Under the pieces are notes generated by a model. The model searched no databases. It worked only from the letters and a program-made list of their open reading frames with translations, and was not told the DNA's origin. Of a stretch of DNA of 64,000 nucleotides, positions 44,122 to 55,679 are shown one piece after another. The DNA is from Carettochelys insculpta (lineage: Eukaryota; Chordata; Testudines; Carettochelyidae): assembly GCF_033958435.1 (NCBI RefSeq), contig NC_134139.1:202227501-202291500 (forward strand), written 5' to 3'. The first letter of the stretch is position 1. Each line of letters starts with the position of its first letter. A program made the position numbers and the translations under genes.

Positions 44122-44660
44122 TGATGCAGAACCAACCCCATCAAAGTCACCCCAGCCAGAGCTTTGTCAAGCTAGGACTTAAAGACCTCTTTAAGGGAAG
44201 GCGATTCTACCACTTCCTCAGAGCTCCACCACCCGTCTAGTGAAACAACACTATTAGCTCCTGCCGGCTTGGTACCGTCCACAAATGTTATAAGTGTACT
44301 GTCTGTTCCATTAGCTAAATCATTGATGAAGATCTTGAACAGAACCAGAGCCAGAAGTGAGCACTGCACATTGTTGTACGCTTCCAGCTTGTCCGTGAAC
44401 CACTGATAACAACTCTCAGGGAACGATTTTCCAACCATTAATGCACCAACCTTATAGTAGCTCTGTCTAGGTTGTGCACCCCAGTTTGTTTATGGGAAGG
44501 TCATGCGACAGTATCAACAGCCTCACCAAAGTCAAGGTACACATCTACCACTCACACCACCCCCCACACACCCCGCAATCCACATGACTTGTTAACCTGT
44601 CAGAGAAAGCAATTAGGTTGGCCTGACCCGAATTATTCTTGACAAACGCACGCTGGCTCT
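44122..44660 (-). repeat. CR1 RT fragment, right part of a split copy
   Basis: The plus strand continues the CR1 3' order ('accaaccccatcaaagtcac', 'gtcaagctaggacttaaaga'). Further up, minus-strand translation gives VLFKIFINDLANGTDS and CYQWFTDKLEA, RT-region CR1 residues. The middle of the element is deleted. Confidence 0.75.
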
Positions 44661-44699
44661 GGCTTTGTTATCGTCTGGGCATTTGCAAATTATTCACTC

Positions 44700-46370
44700 C
44701 ATTAAGGTAGGGCTTGCTCCGCCAGGAAGTCCTCCCGATGAGCTGCTTTGCCTCCCCCTTCCACCACAGGGTGGCTGTGAGCTACACAGCATGACCCAGC
44801 ACACTAGGTTTGGCCTTGTCTCTGCACACCCGTGTCCCACTCCTGACTTCCGGAAACATTCTGCTCTCTCCTGCCAGAACCGCCGATCGCTACGAGAGAC
44901 GGGCCAGTCTCTAGCTGCCTCACATGTTCACGCCACTTAAAATGAAAACATTCTCCTGCTCGCAGCAAAGCAGCCCTGTCTGGGCTCCTTAATACCACTC
45001 CTGCCTTCCTCCCCAGCTAAGCCACACTAAACCCTCTTAGGGGCATGTGCTGCAGACAGGCAGCTAAAGCCTGCACGGTAATCGGGGCTTTGGTGCTGCG
45101 TGAGAGAGAACAGAACCGGAGGACACAGGGATGGCTTTGTCTACGCTTGAAACACCACAGCAGAAGCCACGGCAAGGACGTTGCAGCACTGCATAGATGC
45201 TCTTTACGCTGACGAGAGGGGCGATCTCATGGGTCAGACACCTCCCCAGCTGATGGCAGCTAGGCTGAGGGAAGGGTTTTTCCATCTCGCAGGTGGTGTC
45301 TGCGTGGGAGGCTAGAGGTGTGGATTTGTCACTCCCCTGAGTGCAGTGGGGCTGACAGCCCCTGAGGGCCTCAGGGCAAGGTGGGAAGGGGACCCCAGCT
45401 CCACACACCCAGAAGGGGCAGGGGCCTGGGCAGCTGGCCTTCGTGCCACTGGGACCATGGCACTGGGCCCCCCACAGTTTTGTGGAGCAGTGGAGCTGTG
45501 CTACCAGGACTTCACAGGAGCCCAGAGCTCTGGCCACCACCATTGAAGTACCAACAGTGATGGCAACTGGCGCTCTGAGCCCCTTGAAAGACTGGGCCCA
45601 GGACACCTGCCCCCTTTGTCCCCTCCCCTTCAGTGGGCCTGCCCGAGCGACAGAGCTGTGCCATCCCTTACTTTACATTGCAGAGGAGGCCAGTAAAATA
45701 ATGGCTCCCAGCAGCTTCCTGCTCAGCTGCTCTCAGTGGCTCTGGATCTGATCCGGCCAAGCTGCAAAGCAAGTCCCCAGAGCTGCACGTTGAGTTGTCT
45801 CTCAGCTGCTCGCAGAAGGGCAGGTCCAGGAACCGGCCCAGGACCCAAAAGATGGTTTCTCTCACTGGTCCATCCGCCAACCTGCCCTGAGATCTGACCC
45901 AAAGGAAGTGCCCACAGCCCGCTGGGTGAGGCGTGGAGGCCATACTGACAGGATGGGCTTCTCCGGAAAAAGCCTGGGAAGGGTCATGCAACCGGGCCAA
46001 GAGACACCTTGGGCCCCAGGGCAAGGTGGGAGCGGGGCTTGTCTCCACACCCTGGAGCTGCTGCAGGATTGTGCCCTGCAGGAAACAGTCTAGTGCTATA
46101 TTCAGCCTCTGTGAGAAGTCCCAAGTGAAGGGGTTGCAGAGAAGTGGGAAGGCTTCCTAATTTGCAATAGTGTCTTCCATCCAATGTGCTCAGCAATTAA
46201 ACAAACACTCTCCTGTGTCTTACGGAACATCTACGCTTATTGGGAGATCAACCCAGTCAGGGTCAGCCTCCCAAGGTTTGATTTTTGCATGCCTAGCAAA
46301 ATCGAACTGTTAGGCTCAGCAATCAACCCCTGTACTCCTCATGCTCACATGGACCGCCCTCAGTGAGGAC
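44700..46370. other. non-coding stretch with no gene seen
   Basis: 'ctttgtctacgcttgaaac' at about 45135 and 'tctacgcttattgggagatc' at about 46229 look like MITE ends, but no partners were fixed. The frames around 45064-46050 are mutual shadows. Confidence 0.4.
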
Positions 46371-46374
46371 AGCC

Positions 46375-46810
46375 AGATGTGAAGCGTGCGCTCTTGTATG
46401 GATGCGAGACCTGGCAGACTAAAAAGTCTTCAGCTCACAAGCTACAGGCATTCATAACCAGATGCCTGAGGTACGTCCTTCCCGTCCAGTGGCAAGACTT
46501 TGTCACAAATGAGGAGCTTTGGAACAGAGCAGGACAAGAACCACTTGATATTAATATCAAGAGAAGAAAGTGGAGGTGGCCAGGCCACACTCTCAGAAAA
46601 CCATCCTCCAGCATAGTCAGTCAAGCTCTCCAGTGGAGCCCACAAGGAAAATGCAAATGAGGAAGACCTCAGACAACATGGAGAAGATCTACTGGGACTA
46701 AAGGACAAATGGGGGATACATGTGGGGTTAGCTAGAAGTTTTGTCCTGAGACAGAGTGAAGTGGAGGAGATTTGTAGACAACCTACGCTCCACGCGGAGT
46801 ACAAGGGTTT
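46375..46810 (+). mobile_element. non-LTR retrotransposon fragment, RT C-terminal region
   Basis: Translation from 46379 gives LLYGCETWQTKKSSAHKLQA, RCLRYVLPVQWQDF and RKWRWPGHTLRKPSSS, then a stop after QGKCK. A shifted continuation, GRPQTTWRR, follows. This is the LLYG.ETW...RW.GH type of LINE C terminus but a different lineage from 31854-32567, with the HKLQ...WNPQGK signature. It is a degraded, truncated copy. Confidence 0.8.
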
Positions 46811-46819
46811 AACTCAAGT

Positions 46820-48470
46820 CGAGATAAGTTGGTTCCAGCTATGCAATGGTTCAGACCTGCCCTTTCTGAAGTGCTGACAAAGTGCTTGGGTGGGGGTTGA
46901 CGATGTGCCGACCTATTCCAGGTCCCATGGGTGCACGTGGGGTTTGATACAGCGAGGGGAGTCGGGTGGCCCGGGACCGACCACCCCACCTCTATAGCAG
47001 TCTTATATAGTGTAGCGGCTGTATGTGATTCAGTGTATCTACTTTAAAACCTGGGTTTCCACAGTATTATGAGTACCAGGAACAATAACACTCCAACTGT
47101 GAACACCACAATGCCCTGTGGCTGTTCTAAGTCCCAATAATTCTCTATACAGCCCCAGCTAGTCCAGCTAGTGGTATTTACTGATAGTGACTATTTCATT
47201 TATTTGTAACTACAGCTACTTAACGCTTGTCTTATATATATATTTATTTATTTGGCATAGGCTAAACACTAGGTTACATATAGCTGTATATAATTACATG
47301 TGACTTATCAATAACATCCAGTGCTCCCACATCTCACCAACAGCTGCATTACAGTGGCCCTTCAAGTCAGAGATACGACTTGGTTGGGACCTTTCATGGT
47401 GGTGACGTCCGGGTGATCAGGCCGGGGTCCGCTGTCTGGACTGGAAGTTGCTGGCCTCCGCCTTGTGTCCAGGAGCCCACACCCTTGTCCCTGCTAAATC
47501 ACCTTTTATACTGTTTCTTAATTGGGGGTTCGATACCTGGCCAATTAAAGTGTTTGTTACCTAATTTGGGCTTTCTATCCTCCCGGCCTGTCAGAACATG
47601 TTACAAGATTTCCTCTGTCCTTGGTCATTTTCCAAACCTCCCCCCCAGGACCCTCTGATATTGCACAACCAAGATGTTCTGTTTGGGGGGCTTGCAGCTA
47701 CTTGCCCCAGCTGTTCCCTTTGGGGACTTACTATCTACTTGTCAGGATGTTCTCTTTGGGGACTCTCCAACTACTTGTCAACTTTCTGATTTCTTTCTCC
47801 TGGCCTGGCTTCAGGCCACCCAGCCGTTGTATGATAGCGTTCCAGGACGGAGTGTATGGTCATTCTGCCTCGCGAGTGAGGCCCAGCCACCAGGTGCTCG
47901 TGCTCCCACAGGGGTGAGGAAGTACCGAAGGTGGAAGCAGACAGCCCCTCTCCAAGGAGCTGAGCGAGTAGAAGTCAGACTTGGAGCAGATGGGCAGAAT
48001 GTGCTAGAGATCTGGACTCAACCTTCACCAACTCCCATCACCTCCAAACTTTGGGAAAGGTCAGCGTTGGATCTGAATTCTGGGCATGATTTCACTAGGT
48101 GTTTAAGCTGCCTGTGCAACTCCCATCATCTGCCCATGTGAGCCACAAAAAGTGATTTTTCCCTTCTGGCTCTGTATGGACAGGACGGAGGAAATGTTAG
48201 CTCAAGCTGGGCCAAGACACTACAAATAATGCCTGTTCTCCTATGAACATTGCCGTGGGACCTTCAGCTACCACCCATGGGAGCAACTTCAGTTTTTTGG
48301 TTCATCTCCATCGATACAAAGCAACATTCCAACACTGTGACTTCCTTTCTAGCCTGCTAGGTCATTGCCTCATCCCTGTATCTGAGAGCACATCTTACCG
48401 ACATGCTTGCAATGGTTCCTGAAGCATGGAGCTTCCTTAGAGGTGTGACATTCTTGAATTTTAAAATGAA
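46820..48470. other. non-coding stretch with no gene seen
   Basis: It holds an AT-rich run at 47229-47258 and two near-identical units 'ctgttccctttggggactta' and 'atgttctctttggggactct' (47720-47765). The section 47370-48130 may be a degenerate retroelement, but no domain could be read. Confidence 0.4.
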
Positions 48471-48474
48471 TATG

Positions 48475-49183
48475 GCTACGTCTACACGTGAAGCCTACAT
48501 CGAAGTAGCCTATTTCGATGTGGCGACATCGAAATAGGCTATTTCGATGAATAACGTCTACACGTCCTCCAGGGCTGGCAACGTCGATGTTCAACATCGA
48601 CGTTGCGCAGCACCACATCGAAATAGGCGCAGCGAGGGAACGTCTACACGCCATAGTAGCACACATCGAAATAAGGGTGCCAGGCACAGCTGCAGACAGG
48701 GTCACATGGCGGACTCAACAGCCAGCTGCTCCCTTAAAGGGCCCCTCCCAGACACACTTGCACTAAACAGCACAAGATCCACAGAGCCGACAACGAGTTG
48801 CAGACCCTGTGCATGCAGCATGAATCCCCCGCTGCAGCAGCAGCAGCCAGAAGCCCTGGGCTAAGGGCTGCTGCACACGGTGACCATAGAGCCCCGCACG
48901 GGCTGGAGAGAGAGTATCTCTCAACCCCCCAGCTGATGGCTGCCATGGAGGACCCCACAATTTCGACGTTGCGGGACGCGGATCGTCTACACGGTCCCTA
49001 CTTCGACGTTGAACGTCGAAGTAGGGCGCTATTCCGATCCCCTCATGAGGTTAGCGACTTCGACATCTCACCGCCTAACGTCGAAGTTAACTTCGAAATA
49101 GCGCCCGACGCGTGTAGCCACGACGGGCGCTATTTCGAAGTTAGTGCCGCTACTTCGAAGTAGCATGCACGTGTAGACACAGC
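48475..49183. mobile_element. 709 bp non-autonomous DNA transposon (copy B)
   Basis: The left end is GCTACGTCTACACGTGAAGC. The right end, reverse complemented, is GCTGTGTCTACACGTGCATG. Flanks ATATG and TTATG match at 4 of 5. A dyad at about 48997-49025 has 14 bp arms (CCTACTTCGACGTT and its complement) around one base. The core is the reverse complement of copy A at 25995-26687, including the GCAGCAG run. Confidence 0.8.
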
Positions 49184-49595
49184 TTATGAGAACCATTATT
49201 GTAACCACTCTCCCACAGTTGCACCAAATCTTGTGCCAAGTGGGCCGGTTGAGGTTTTTAACGAACGCTGGTGATTCACTGAATGTGGTTATGCTGCTTA
49301 TATGTCTGTATCATTTTTGTTTGCGAAGTGATAAGTATTGGCACCGTACCTGTAGTTGAAGGTAGTTCTGGGAGGACAGAAAAGGAGGCAGGACATCGTA
49401 CGGTGAAAGAATTCCTAGCCAGGTGGAGCAGCATGGATTCCCATCCACCCGCAGGAATTTAGCTGTGGCTGTGTTGTCTGGCATTCTGCCAATGGTAGAA
49501 TGCACCAAAAATGACATCGACAGGTGGCAGCGCTCATGTGACTCTCCATTAAGAACATGCTCCCAGAGAGGTAGGAACACTAGATTTCCCTCCCC

Positions 49596-50032
49596 GGCCG
49601 TGGCTACACTAAGCCCCTCCCTTCAGAAGGGGCATGGTAATGAACCACTTCAAAGGATGCTAAAAAGGGGCTGCCGTGAACATGCAGCGTCTCATTAGCA
49701 TAATAGCGGACGCAAACGATTCAAAAGTGCCGTTTTCGAAACACTTGCCTCCCGTGTAGAGGGGGCCCTTTCGGAAGGACCCCCTGATTTCGAGAGCCCC
49801 TTCTTCCCATTTGGTTTTGTGAAGAAGGGCCTTCTGAAGTCCGGGGGGTCCTTTCGAAAGGCCCCTGTCTGCATGAGTGGTGTGCGTTTCAAAAGTGGCA
49901 CTTTCAAAATGTGCGCAGCCACCATTATGCTAATGAGAAGCTGCATATCCTTGGCAGCCCCTCATTAGCATCTGCCGAAGTTGCTCGTTACCATGCCCCC
50001 TTCCGAAAAGAGGGGGCTCGTGTAGCCACAGC
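49596..50032. mobile_element. 437 bp MITE with GGCYGTGGCTACAC termini
   Basis: The left end is GGCCGTGGCTACACTAAGCC. The right end, reverse complemented, is GGCTGTGGCTACACGAGCCC. The interior has 'ctcattagcataat' near 49690 and its inverse 'attatgctaatgag' near 49923, so the inverted symmetry extends well inside. No frame is conserved. Confidence 0.75.
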
Positions 50033-50139
50033 CCACATGGACAAGGGTAGAAAGAGGACCCTAAGATCCCTCCATTTCATCTGCAATCTCCAGCTTGTCC
50101 CCAGTCTCCAGCCTGCAGTTTGCAGGAACATCTCTGCTA

Positions 50140-50700
50140 TGAACTGACCCTGCATGGACTGCTGCCCCATCCTGACAAAGGATGGATTGCAGAGACTATT
50201 AAGATAGCAGCCTATTCCATCTGCTGCAGCCTGCATCAGGAAATTTATGGTTGTTGTATGTAATTTGACCACTTCAACAATCTTTACTCTCACTCTCTTC
50301 TTCCATTGTATTAATAAACCTTTAGATTTTAAAGGATTGGCTCAGTGTGTTGTTTTGGGTAAGTGCTAAGTATTATTGACCTGGGGATGTGGCTGGTCCC
50401 TTTGGGGACTGGACGAATCTGTGAGGATTTAGTGAGACTGGTTTTCATAACCTCTCACCTGGGTAAGGCGGGATACTGGTTGTGGCACAAGGGAAGTCAG
50501 AGAGCTTGTGGGGTTTGCTTGTTTAACTTCTTGTTGGTCAGGAAGGCAGCAGAGGTGCTTTGTGACTGGCTTGGTTTGCCTTATAGTGGAGAAACTCCAG
50601 TCTGGGCTGTAAGTGGCCTAGTTTTAAGTAATTTGCCCAGGTTTGGTTCTCTTAGCAGTGCCCAGGAAACCTCCATATATTACAAGAGGTCCCCTATTTA
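50140..50700 (+). repeat. LTR-like sequence of an endogenous retroelement
   Basis: 'attgtattaataaacctttag' gives an AATAAA signal at about 50312, followed by 'attttaaaggattggctcag', 'attgacctggggatgtggct' and 'ggttttcataacctctcacc'. I associate this order with a turtle LTR family. Internal gag or pol sequence was not seen, so it is probably a solo or truncated LTR. Edges are approximate. Confidence 0.5.
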
Positions 50701-50879
50701 AGTACCAAACACACCCAGCCCTGCTTAGCTTAAGAGATCCCAGCCTGAGGTTAACAGAGCCTTTTGTTTTGTAATTTTCCTTCACCCTTTCCCCTCTTCT
50801 CATCTGGCTCTCTGGGGATGTTAGCGACAAAGATTTTGTTGGAGGTGGATGTGAGCTGTCGGTGTTCCTGCTCAAAAGA

Positions 50880-51260
50880 GCAGTGATGACAGTGCAAGTG
50901 ATGGGAACCTATGCAAACCAGAGGAAATTAATAGCGGAAAATCAAAAGTGAAAAGGTCGCTTGCTGACAAGCTTTTTGGTTATTACCCCAGCCAGAACTG
51001 GAAGAAACAGAGCACAAAACAAACATGAATGAGGCCAGAAATGGGAGCCACGCAGGGCCCTGTCTGCTCTGGAAGCACACCCGGAGGAAAGCACAGAAGC
51101 AAATCTAGCATTTGACGTGTGAAAAAAACTACTGTGTACATCTGAGCAGGCCTGTGCAGGTGGTAACATGTGGTAGGTTGATTCCACTCTCTCCAGAGGT
51201 GGCGGGTGTGCCAGTGCTCAAGTTATTTACAATCACAGAAATCATATATTTCTTCCAATC
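50880..51260. other. non-coding stretch with no gene seen
   Basis: There is no recognisable repeat or exon. Confidence 0.4.
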
Positions 51261-51264
51261 AATG

Positions 51265-51718
51265 TCAGGGTCCAGTGGGGGGCAAACAAAATGATTAGGG
51301 GGCTGGAGCGCATGACCTATGAGGAAAGCCTGAGAGATTTGGGCTTATTTAGTTTGCAGCAGAGTGAGGAGCAATTAGATAGCAGCCTTCAACTTCTTGA
51401 AGGGCAACTCTACGAAGGATGGAGAGCAGCTGTTCTCAGTAGTGGTATATGGCACAAGAAGGAACAATGGTTTCAAGTTACAGAGTGGGAGTTGTAGGAT
51501 GAATGTTAGCAAAAACTATTTCACCAGGAGGGAGGTGAGGCACTGGAATGTGTTACCTAGAGAGGTGGTGGAGTTTCCATCCCTAGAGATTTTTAAGTCT
51601 CAGTTTGACAAAGTCCTGGCTGGGATAATTTAGTTGGGGTTGGTCCTACTATGGGCAGGGGGCTGGACTCAATGACCTCCTGAGTTCCCTTGCAGCCCTC
51701 AGCTTCTATGATTCTATA
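51265..51718 (+). repeat. CR1 LINE 3' end
   Basis: Translation gives MIRGLERMTYEESLRDLGLF, then after a frameshift NYFTRREVRHWNVLPREVVE and FKSQFDKVLAGII, the conserved CR1 C terminus. The 3' UTR follows with 'caatgacctcctgagttccc' and ends 'ctatgattctata'. Confidence 0.9.
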
Positions 51719-51724
51719 ATCTTA

Positions 51725-52145
51725 ACTGGCATGAGTAATACCTGCGGGGTATTTACCAGGGTAGATGTGAGTATAGAGGACGGATTTGAAGGAGAACCAT
51801 ACACTGGCTTTATGGTCTTGTTTAAGGTCATGTTCATGCATCAGGGTCAGTAAGGAAGGAGGAACAGAGGCACTTGTTAGAGAAGGAATTGCCTCACTGG
51901 CAGAGTATGGGATATTGGCAGAATAACACCATAATGAGTGAGTAGATATGTACAAAGGGACTAAGAAGTGAAAGGTGTCAGAAGAGAGCACAACCACGCC
52001 GAATTTTGACCCAGTGGGAAAGGGATCATGAGGGCTGAGCTGTGTGTATAGCTTTGTTATGGACATGTCCAAGCTGGTGTGTTAACCCAGAAAGACCTTC
52101 ACAACCAGACTGAGTATTCTAAGGTTGCCCTGTGTGAAATGAAAC
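51725..52145. other. non-coding stretch with no gene seen
   Basis: The 116-codon minus-strand frame at 51722-52072 has no recognisable domain. Confidence 0.4.
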
Positions 52146-52151
52146 AAACCA

Positions 52152-52250
52152 GAAGTCATGTAAGCACTTTAAGGACCATGTCTGCTGGTTTGTTTTGTTA
52201 GAATACAGACTAACACAGCTACTTCTCTGTTACTATTCTGCATAGAATGG
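52152..52250 (-). mobile_element. short fold-back retroposon copy
   Basis: On the minus strand the head CAGAGAAGTAGCTGTGTTAG is followed by AACAAAACAAACCAGCAG, a truncated body (CCTTAAAGTGCTTA), and then CTTCTGGTTTGTTT, which is complementary to the linker. The hairpin has 19 bp arms with two mismatches. It repeats the architecture of 39504-39704 with most of the body missing. Confidence 0.6.
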
Positions 52251-52259
52251 TCAGTTAAC

Positions 52260-53260
52260 CTTACAGGGCTCCTCCTGGTCTGGTAGTGTGATGCATTTGG
52301 GCAGTCCCCACCCACCCCAAAAGTAAAATAAAGTAGCATAAAAACAAGACGAACTGCACAGGGACACAGGACCTTTTGGAGCAGGGCAGCTGGGCTACTG
52401 GTGGTTTCTCCTGACCCTTTTCTGGCACCATTTTATAACTCTCCTCCAGAAACTATTACCACTGGAATCTGCTCCTCATCTTCTCTCATGACTTTAATCC
52501 CTCCCGCCCCCACCCCCAGTCCCTGCCTCCTCTGCTAAATGCTCCCCAAACCACTTAGGGTCTAACCGAAGGAAGAAGAAATATTAGTTCTTTGTTTCAC
52601 TCAAGAGGTTTTGACTCAAGCGGGCGGTCATCCATCAAGGAACACACCGAGCAGGGGCCATTGTTGTTCAGCCTTCACGAAGCACAACCTTGAATGAAAC
52701 ACCACTTCATGCGTATTGAATGCACTGGCCAGGGCGAGGAGAATTGGTTTGCCATGTGGCACTCTCTGCCATCCAGGCAGCGCACGCTAATGAGCTTTTG
52801 TGAGCATAATGGACCGAGAAAATGAAAGAAAAAGGAGTAGGAGGGATGAGAAGTCAAATCCATTTAGAAGTCAATCTATAGCTTAGATAAATGTATTGGA
52901 AGAAAGACTCCTAAATGGTTTTGCAAAGACCGTGCTGCATGTAACCACAATGCCCTGAAAAGTGTCTAGGGCTTGAGTGAAAGGTGAGGAGAATGGATTT
53001 CATGAGAGGGCAAATAGATTAGATGAGAAGTCATTCAAACAAAATTAAGTTGCTGGTCTTTAACCATGACAGAAGACGGAGGCAGCTATTCGCCTCACTT
53101 AGCCAAGAGTGGTGGTGGTGGCCAAGGGGACTGGGGTTGGGTCGGAGAAGGATGGGCTCTGTTCCAATAAAAGCTCCTGTAACTTCAGGTTCTGAGGAGT
53201 TGGGGAAATGAGCTCCCCTCTGTGAATCTATCTTCTTCTCTTGAGTGCTCTGTCATTACT
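52260..53260. other. non-coding stretch with no gene seen
   Basis: No exon or repeat family was recognised. Confidence 0.4.
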
Positions 53261-53265
53261 GTTAG

Positions 53266-53392
53266 CAGAGGGGCAGCCATGTTAGTCTGTATCTTCAAGA
53301 ACAAAAAGAAGTCCTGTGGCACCTTATAAACTAACGTATTTTGGAGCATAAGCTTTCATGGGCAAAGACCCACTTCATCATTGCTGTAGCTC
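53266..53392 (+). repeat. hairpin retroposon family, unfolded full-length copy
   Basis: The head is AGAGGGGCAGCCATGTTAGT, the linker 'cttcaagaacaaaaag', then the body 'cctgtggcaccttataaact' to 'gacccacttcatca'. No inverted copy follows. Flanks CATTACTGTTAGC and CATTGCTGTAGC look like a decayed target duplication, so this defines the normal 3' end of the family. Confidence 0.75.
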
Positions 53393-53489
53393 AGAAATCT
53401 ATGGGTTTGCTGCTGGGTTGGTCTTCGGAGCTGGATCTGCTGGTAATAGAGTGGGTAATAGATTGCAAGCTCTTAGAACCATTATTATT

Positions 53490-53955
53490 GGAGATGACCC
53501 AGCAAAGGGCACCCAAAAGGATTCAGGGGCTGGAGTATGTGACCTACTAGGAGAGGCTATGGAATTTGGACGTATTTAGTTCGCAGAAGAGTGAGGGGCA
53601 ATTTGATAGCAGCCTTCAACTTTCTGAAAGGGGGTTCTAAAGAGGATGGAGAGAGGCTCTTCTCAGCAGTGATGGATGGCAGAACAAGGAGCAAAGGTCT
53701 CATGTTACAGTGGGAGAAGTCTAGGTTTAATATCAGGAAAAACTATTTCACTAGGAAAGTGGCAAAGCACTGGAATGCGTTGCCTAGAGAGGTGGTGGCA
53801 TCTCCGTCGCTAGAGGCTTTTAAGTCCCAGCGGGACAAGGTCCTGGCTGGGATGATTTTGTTGGAATTGGTCCTGCTTTGAATGCGGGGGCGGGGCTGGA
53901 CTTGACAACCTTCTGAGGTCTCTTCCAGTGCTAGGAGTCCATGATTCTGTGACCC
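53490..53955 (+). repeat. CR1 LINE 3' end
   Basis: Translation of 53591-53850 gives AAFNFLKGGSKEDGERLFSA, NYFTRKVAKHWNALPREVVA and FKSQRDKVLAGM, the CR1 C terminus. The tail 'accttctgaggtctcttcca' follows and ends near 'tccatgattctgtga'. Confidence 0.9.
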
Positions 53956-53959
53956 AGGG

Positions 53960-54610
53960 CACATCTCTTAATCCCTGTAGACAGTGACTCCTCAAGGGAC
54001 ATTGTGTTACACCATGACCTGGGAGATCCTGTCACACTAAGCCCCCGTGGCAAAGTCTGGTACAATCCCATTCCATCATTACTGAGCACTCTGCCCTTGG
54101 GACAAGGAAGAGTGTGAAGGCAGATTTGTACAGGAATTTATTTTTGGCACTTGGCTGACTGAGAAAGGGCTCTAGTCGCTCATTCAGATCTGAGCAGAAA
54201 GATGAACATTCCTAGAGTCTACGGCCAGGAGGCGTTGGTGGGATCATCTCAGCTGACACAGGCTTTCCTGACTCAATTCCTGTTGAAATCAAGTAGACCT
54301 TTTTGAAGAAACGCCCGGTCTTGTTTTTTTTAAAAATGGCTATGATGGAGAATCCACAACAAGGTAAACGGTTGCCATTACTTTAATTCCACTCACTGCT
54401 ATTTTTAGCCACGCTGGGAGGGGTATATCTACCCACGCTGTAGTCCAAGTGAGGATTGTCCTGTAGACAAATCCCGCTAAGTGGCCTGTTTTGAATAAGC
54501 TGGACATATTACAGGTTTTCTTCACATACTTGCCTATGTCCCTTCTACTGTATGGTGTATGCATGTCCCAGGAACTGACCTAGCAGTAGTATGATTGATA
54601 TGATTATCCA
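53960..54610. other. non-coding stretch with no gene seen
   Basis: No exon, RNA gene or repeat was recognised between the CR1 copy and the DIRS-like fragment. Confidence 0.4.
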
Positions 54611-54618
54611 TTTCCTAG

Positions 54619-54843
54619 ATCCAGGGGGAACACAGGGATGCTGCCCTCGACTTACAGGATGTCTGCTTCCATGCAGCAATCCAGGCTGGTCACAGAACAT
54701 TTCCGAGGTTTGTTGTAAGTGAAGATCGTCACCAATGCACCAGTCTACTCTTTGGCCTTGCACCAGCGTCGAGGGCTCTGACCGAATGCATGGTCATGAC
54801 AGCAGCCCATCCCCACCAGAGCGACACCCATAGATCTCCTTAG
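54619..54843 (+). pseudogene. DIRS-type retrotransposon RT fragment
   Basis: The frame starting at 54649 reads DLQDVCFHAAIQAGHRTFPR, then FVVSEDRHQ and LLFGLAPASRALTECM, and stops at 54841. It matches the DLQDAYFH...RFV...LPFGL.SAPR.FTK pattern of DIRS-like (tyrosine-recombinase) retrotransposon RTs. The finger and palm start is present, but the catalytic YxDD region is not. It is an old, isolated fragment with no recombinase or repeats nearby. Confidence 0.75.
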
Positions 54844-55377
54844 TGGGGTGACGGGTTAGGTTGGGGTCCTTCCCCAGGCAGAGGAGACTGTTGTCCATCA
54901 GACTCTCCGGCTGAGCAGCATCCTGGGGCTATAAATAGAGACACATCAACACTATTGCTTCGACAAAGAACAGAACACATGGGAGCGATCCTGTTGCTGA
55001 AGATGGAGGCTAACATGACGCATGGCTGTACGCACACACACAGCCCCTCAGGGCATTTCAAGCACAGCTTAAGTCAGTCTGCCACCCTTATATTTACCAG
55101 CTGGGCAAAATTAGCTTGCATCGTAGACAAGCCAAGCCAATGCATGCAAGGGGTTCTTCTGGCTGGCCAAGGTCTCAAACACTGCTCTATTAGAGGAGAT
55201 GTGAACTTAGCCTGGGTATTGCTTGGATAGGAGACAAGGTTTTACATTTTTGGTGAGGGTGTCACTGGGCAGGACTGACCGAGGAATGGGGCAGCTGCCT
55301 GTGCGAGAAGTGAATGTGATGTGTGAGCATTAAGGTATGTTAATGGAGGACACATTAATTGGGCATCTTGTTTGCTT

Positions 55378-55672
55378 CTAAGACTACAGCTAAACTGCAG
55401 CTCAGATCAACTGTCTTAGATCAAGCCACCAATGGTTGAGTTAGTGGGTCTGGTGACGACCTGCCAAGTCAACAGCAGATTGCTCATCTGTCAACCTCGT
55501 TACTCTACTGTGCCTAAGAAGAGTAAGGGAAATTAACAGGACCATTTCTCCTGTCAACACCTTGTAGTGTAGATTCAACTCAAGTCACGTTGACTCTAGA
55601 GATGCTATTCACATAGCTGGGGTTTCTTAGCTCAAGTTGCTTTTCTGCTGCAGAGTAGATGTAGCCGAAGTG
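55378..55672. mobile_element. probable MITE
   Basis: The left 'ctaagactacagctaaactg' faces the right 'gagtagatgtagccgaag'. The interior has several 'caagtcaac' and 'gatcaa' dyads. The ends are poorly matched and the assignment rests on resemblance to the other GTGTAGAC-type elements. Confidence 0.35.
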
Positions 55673-55679
55673 TTTGTGG

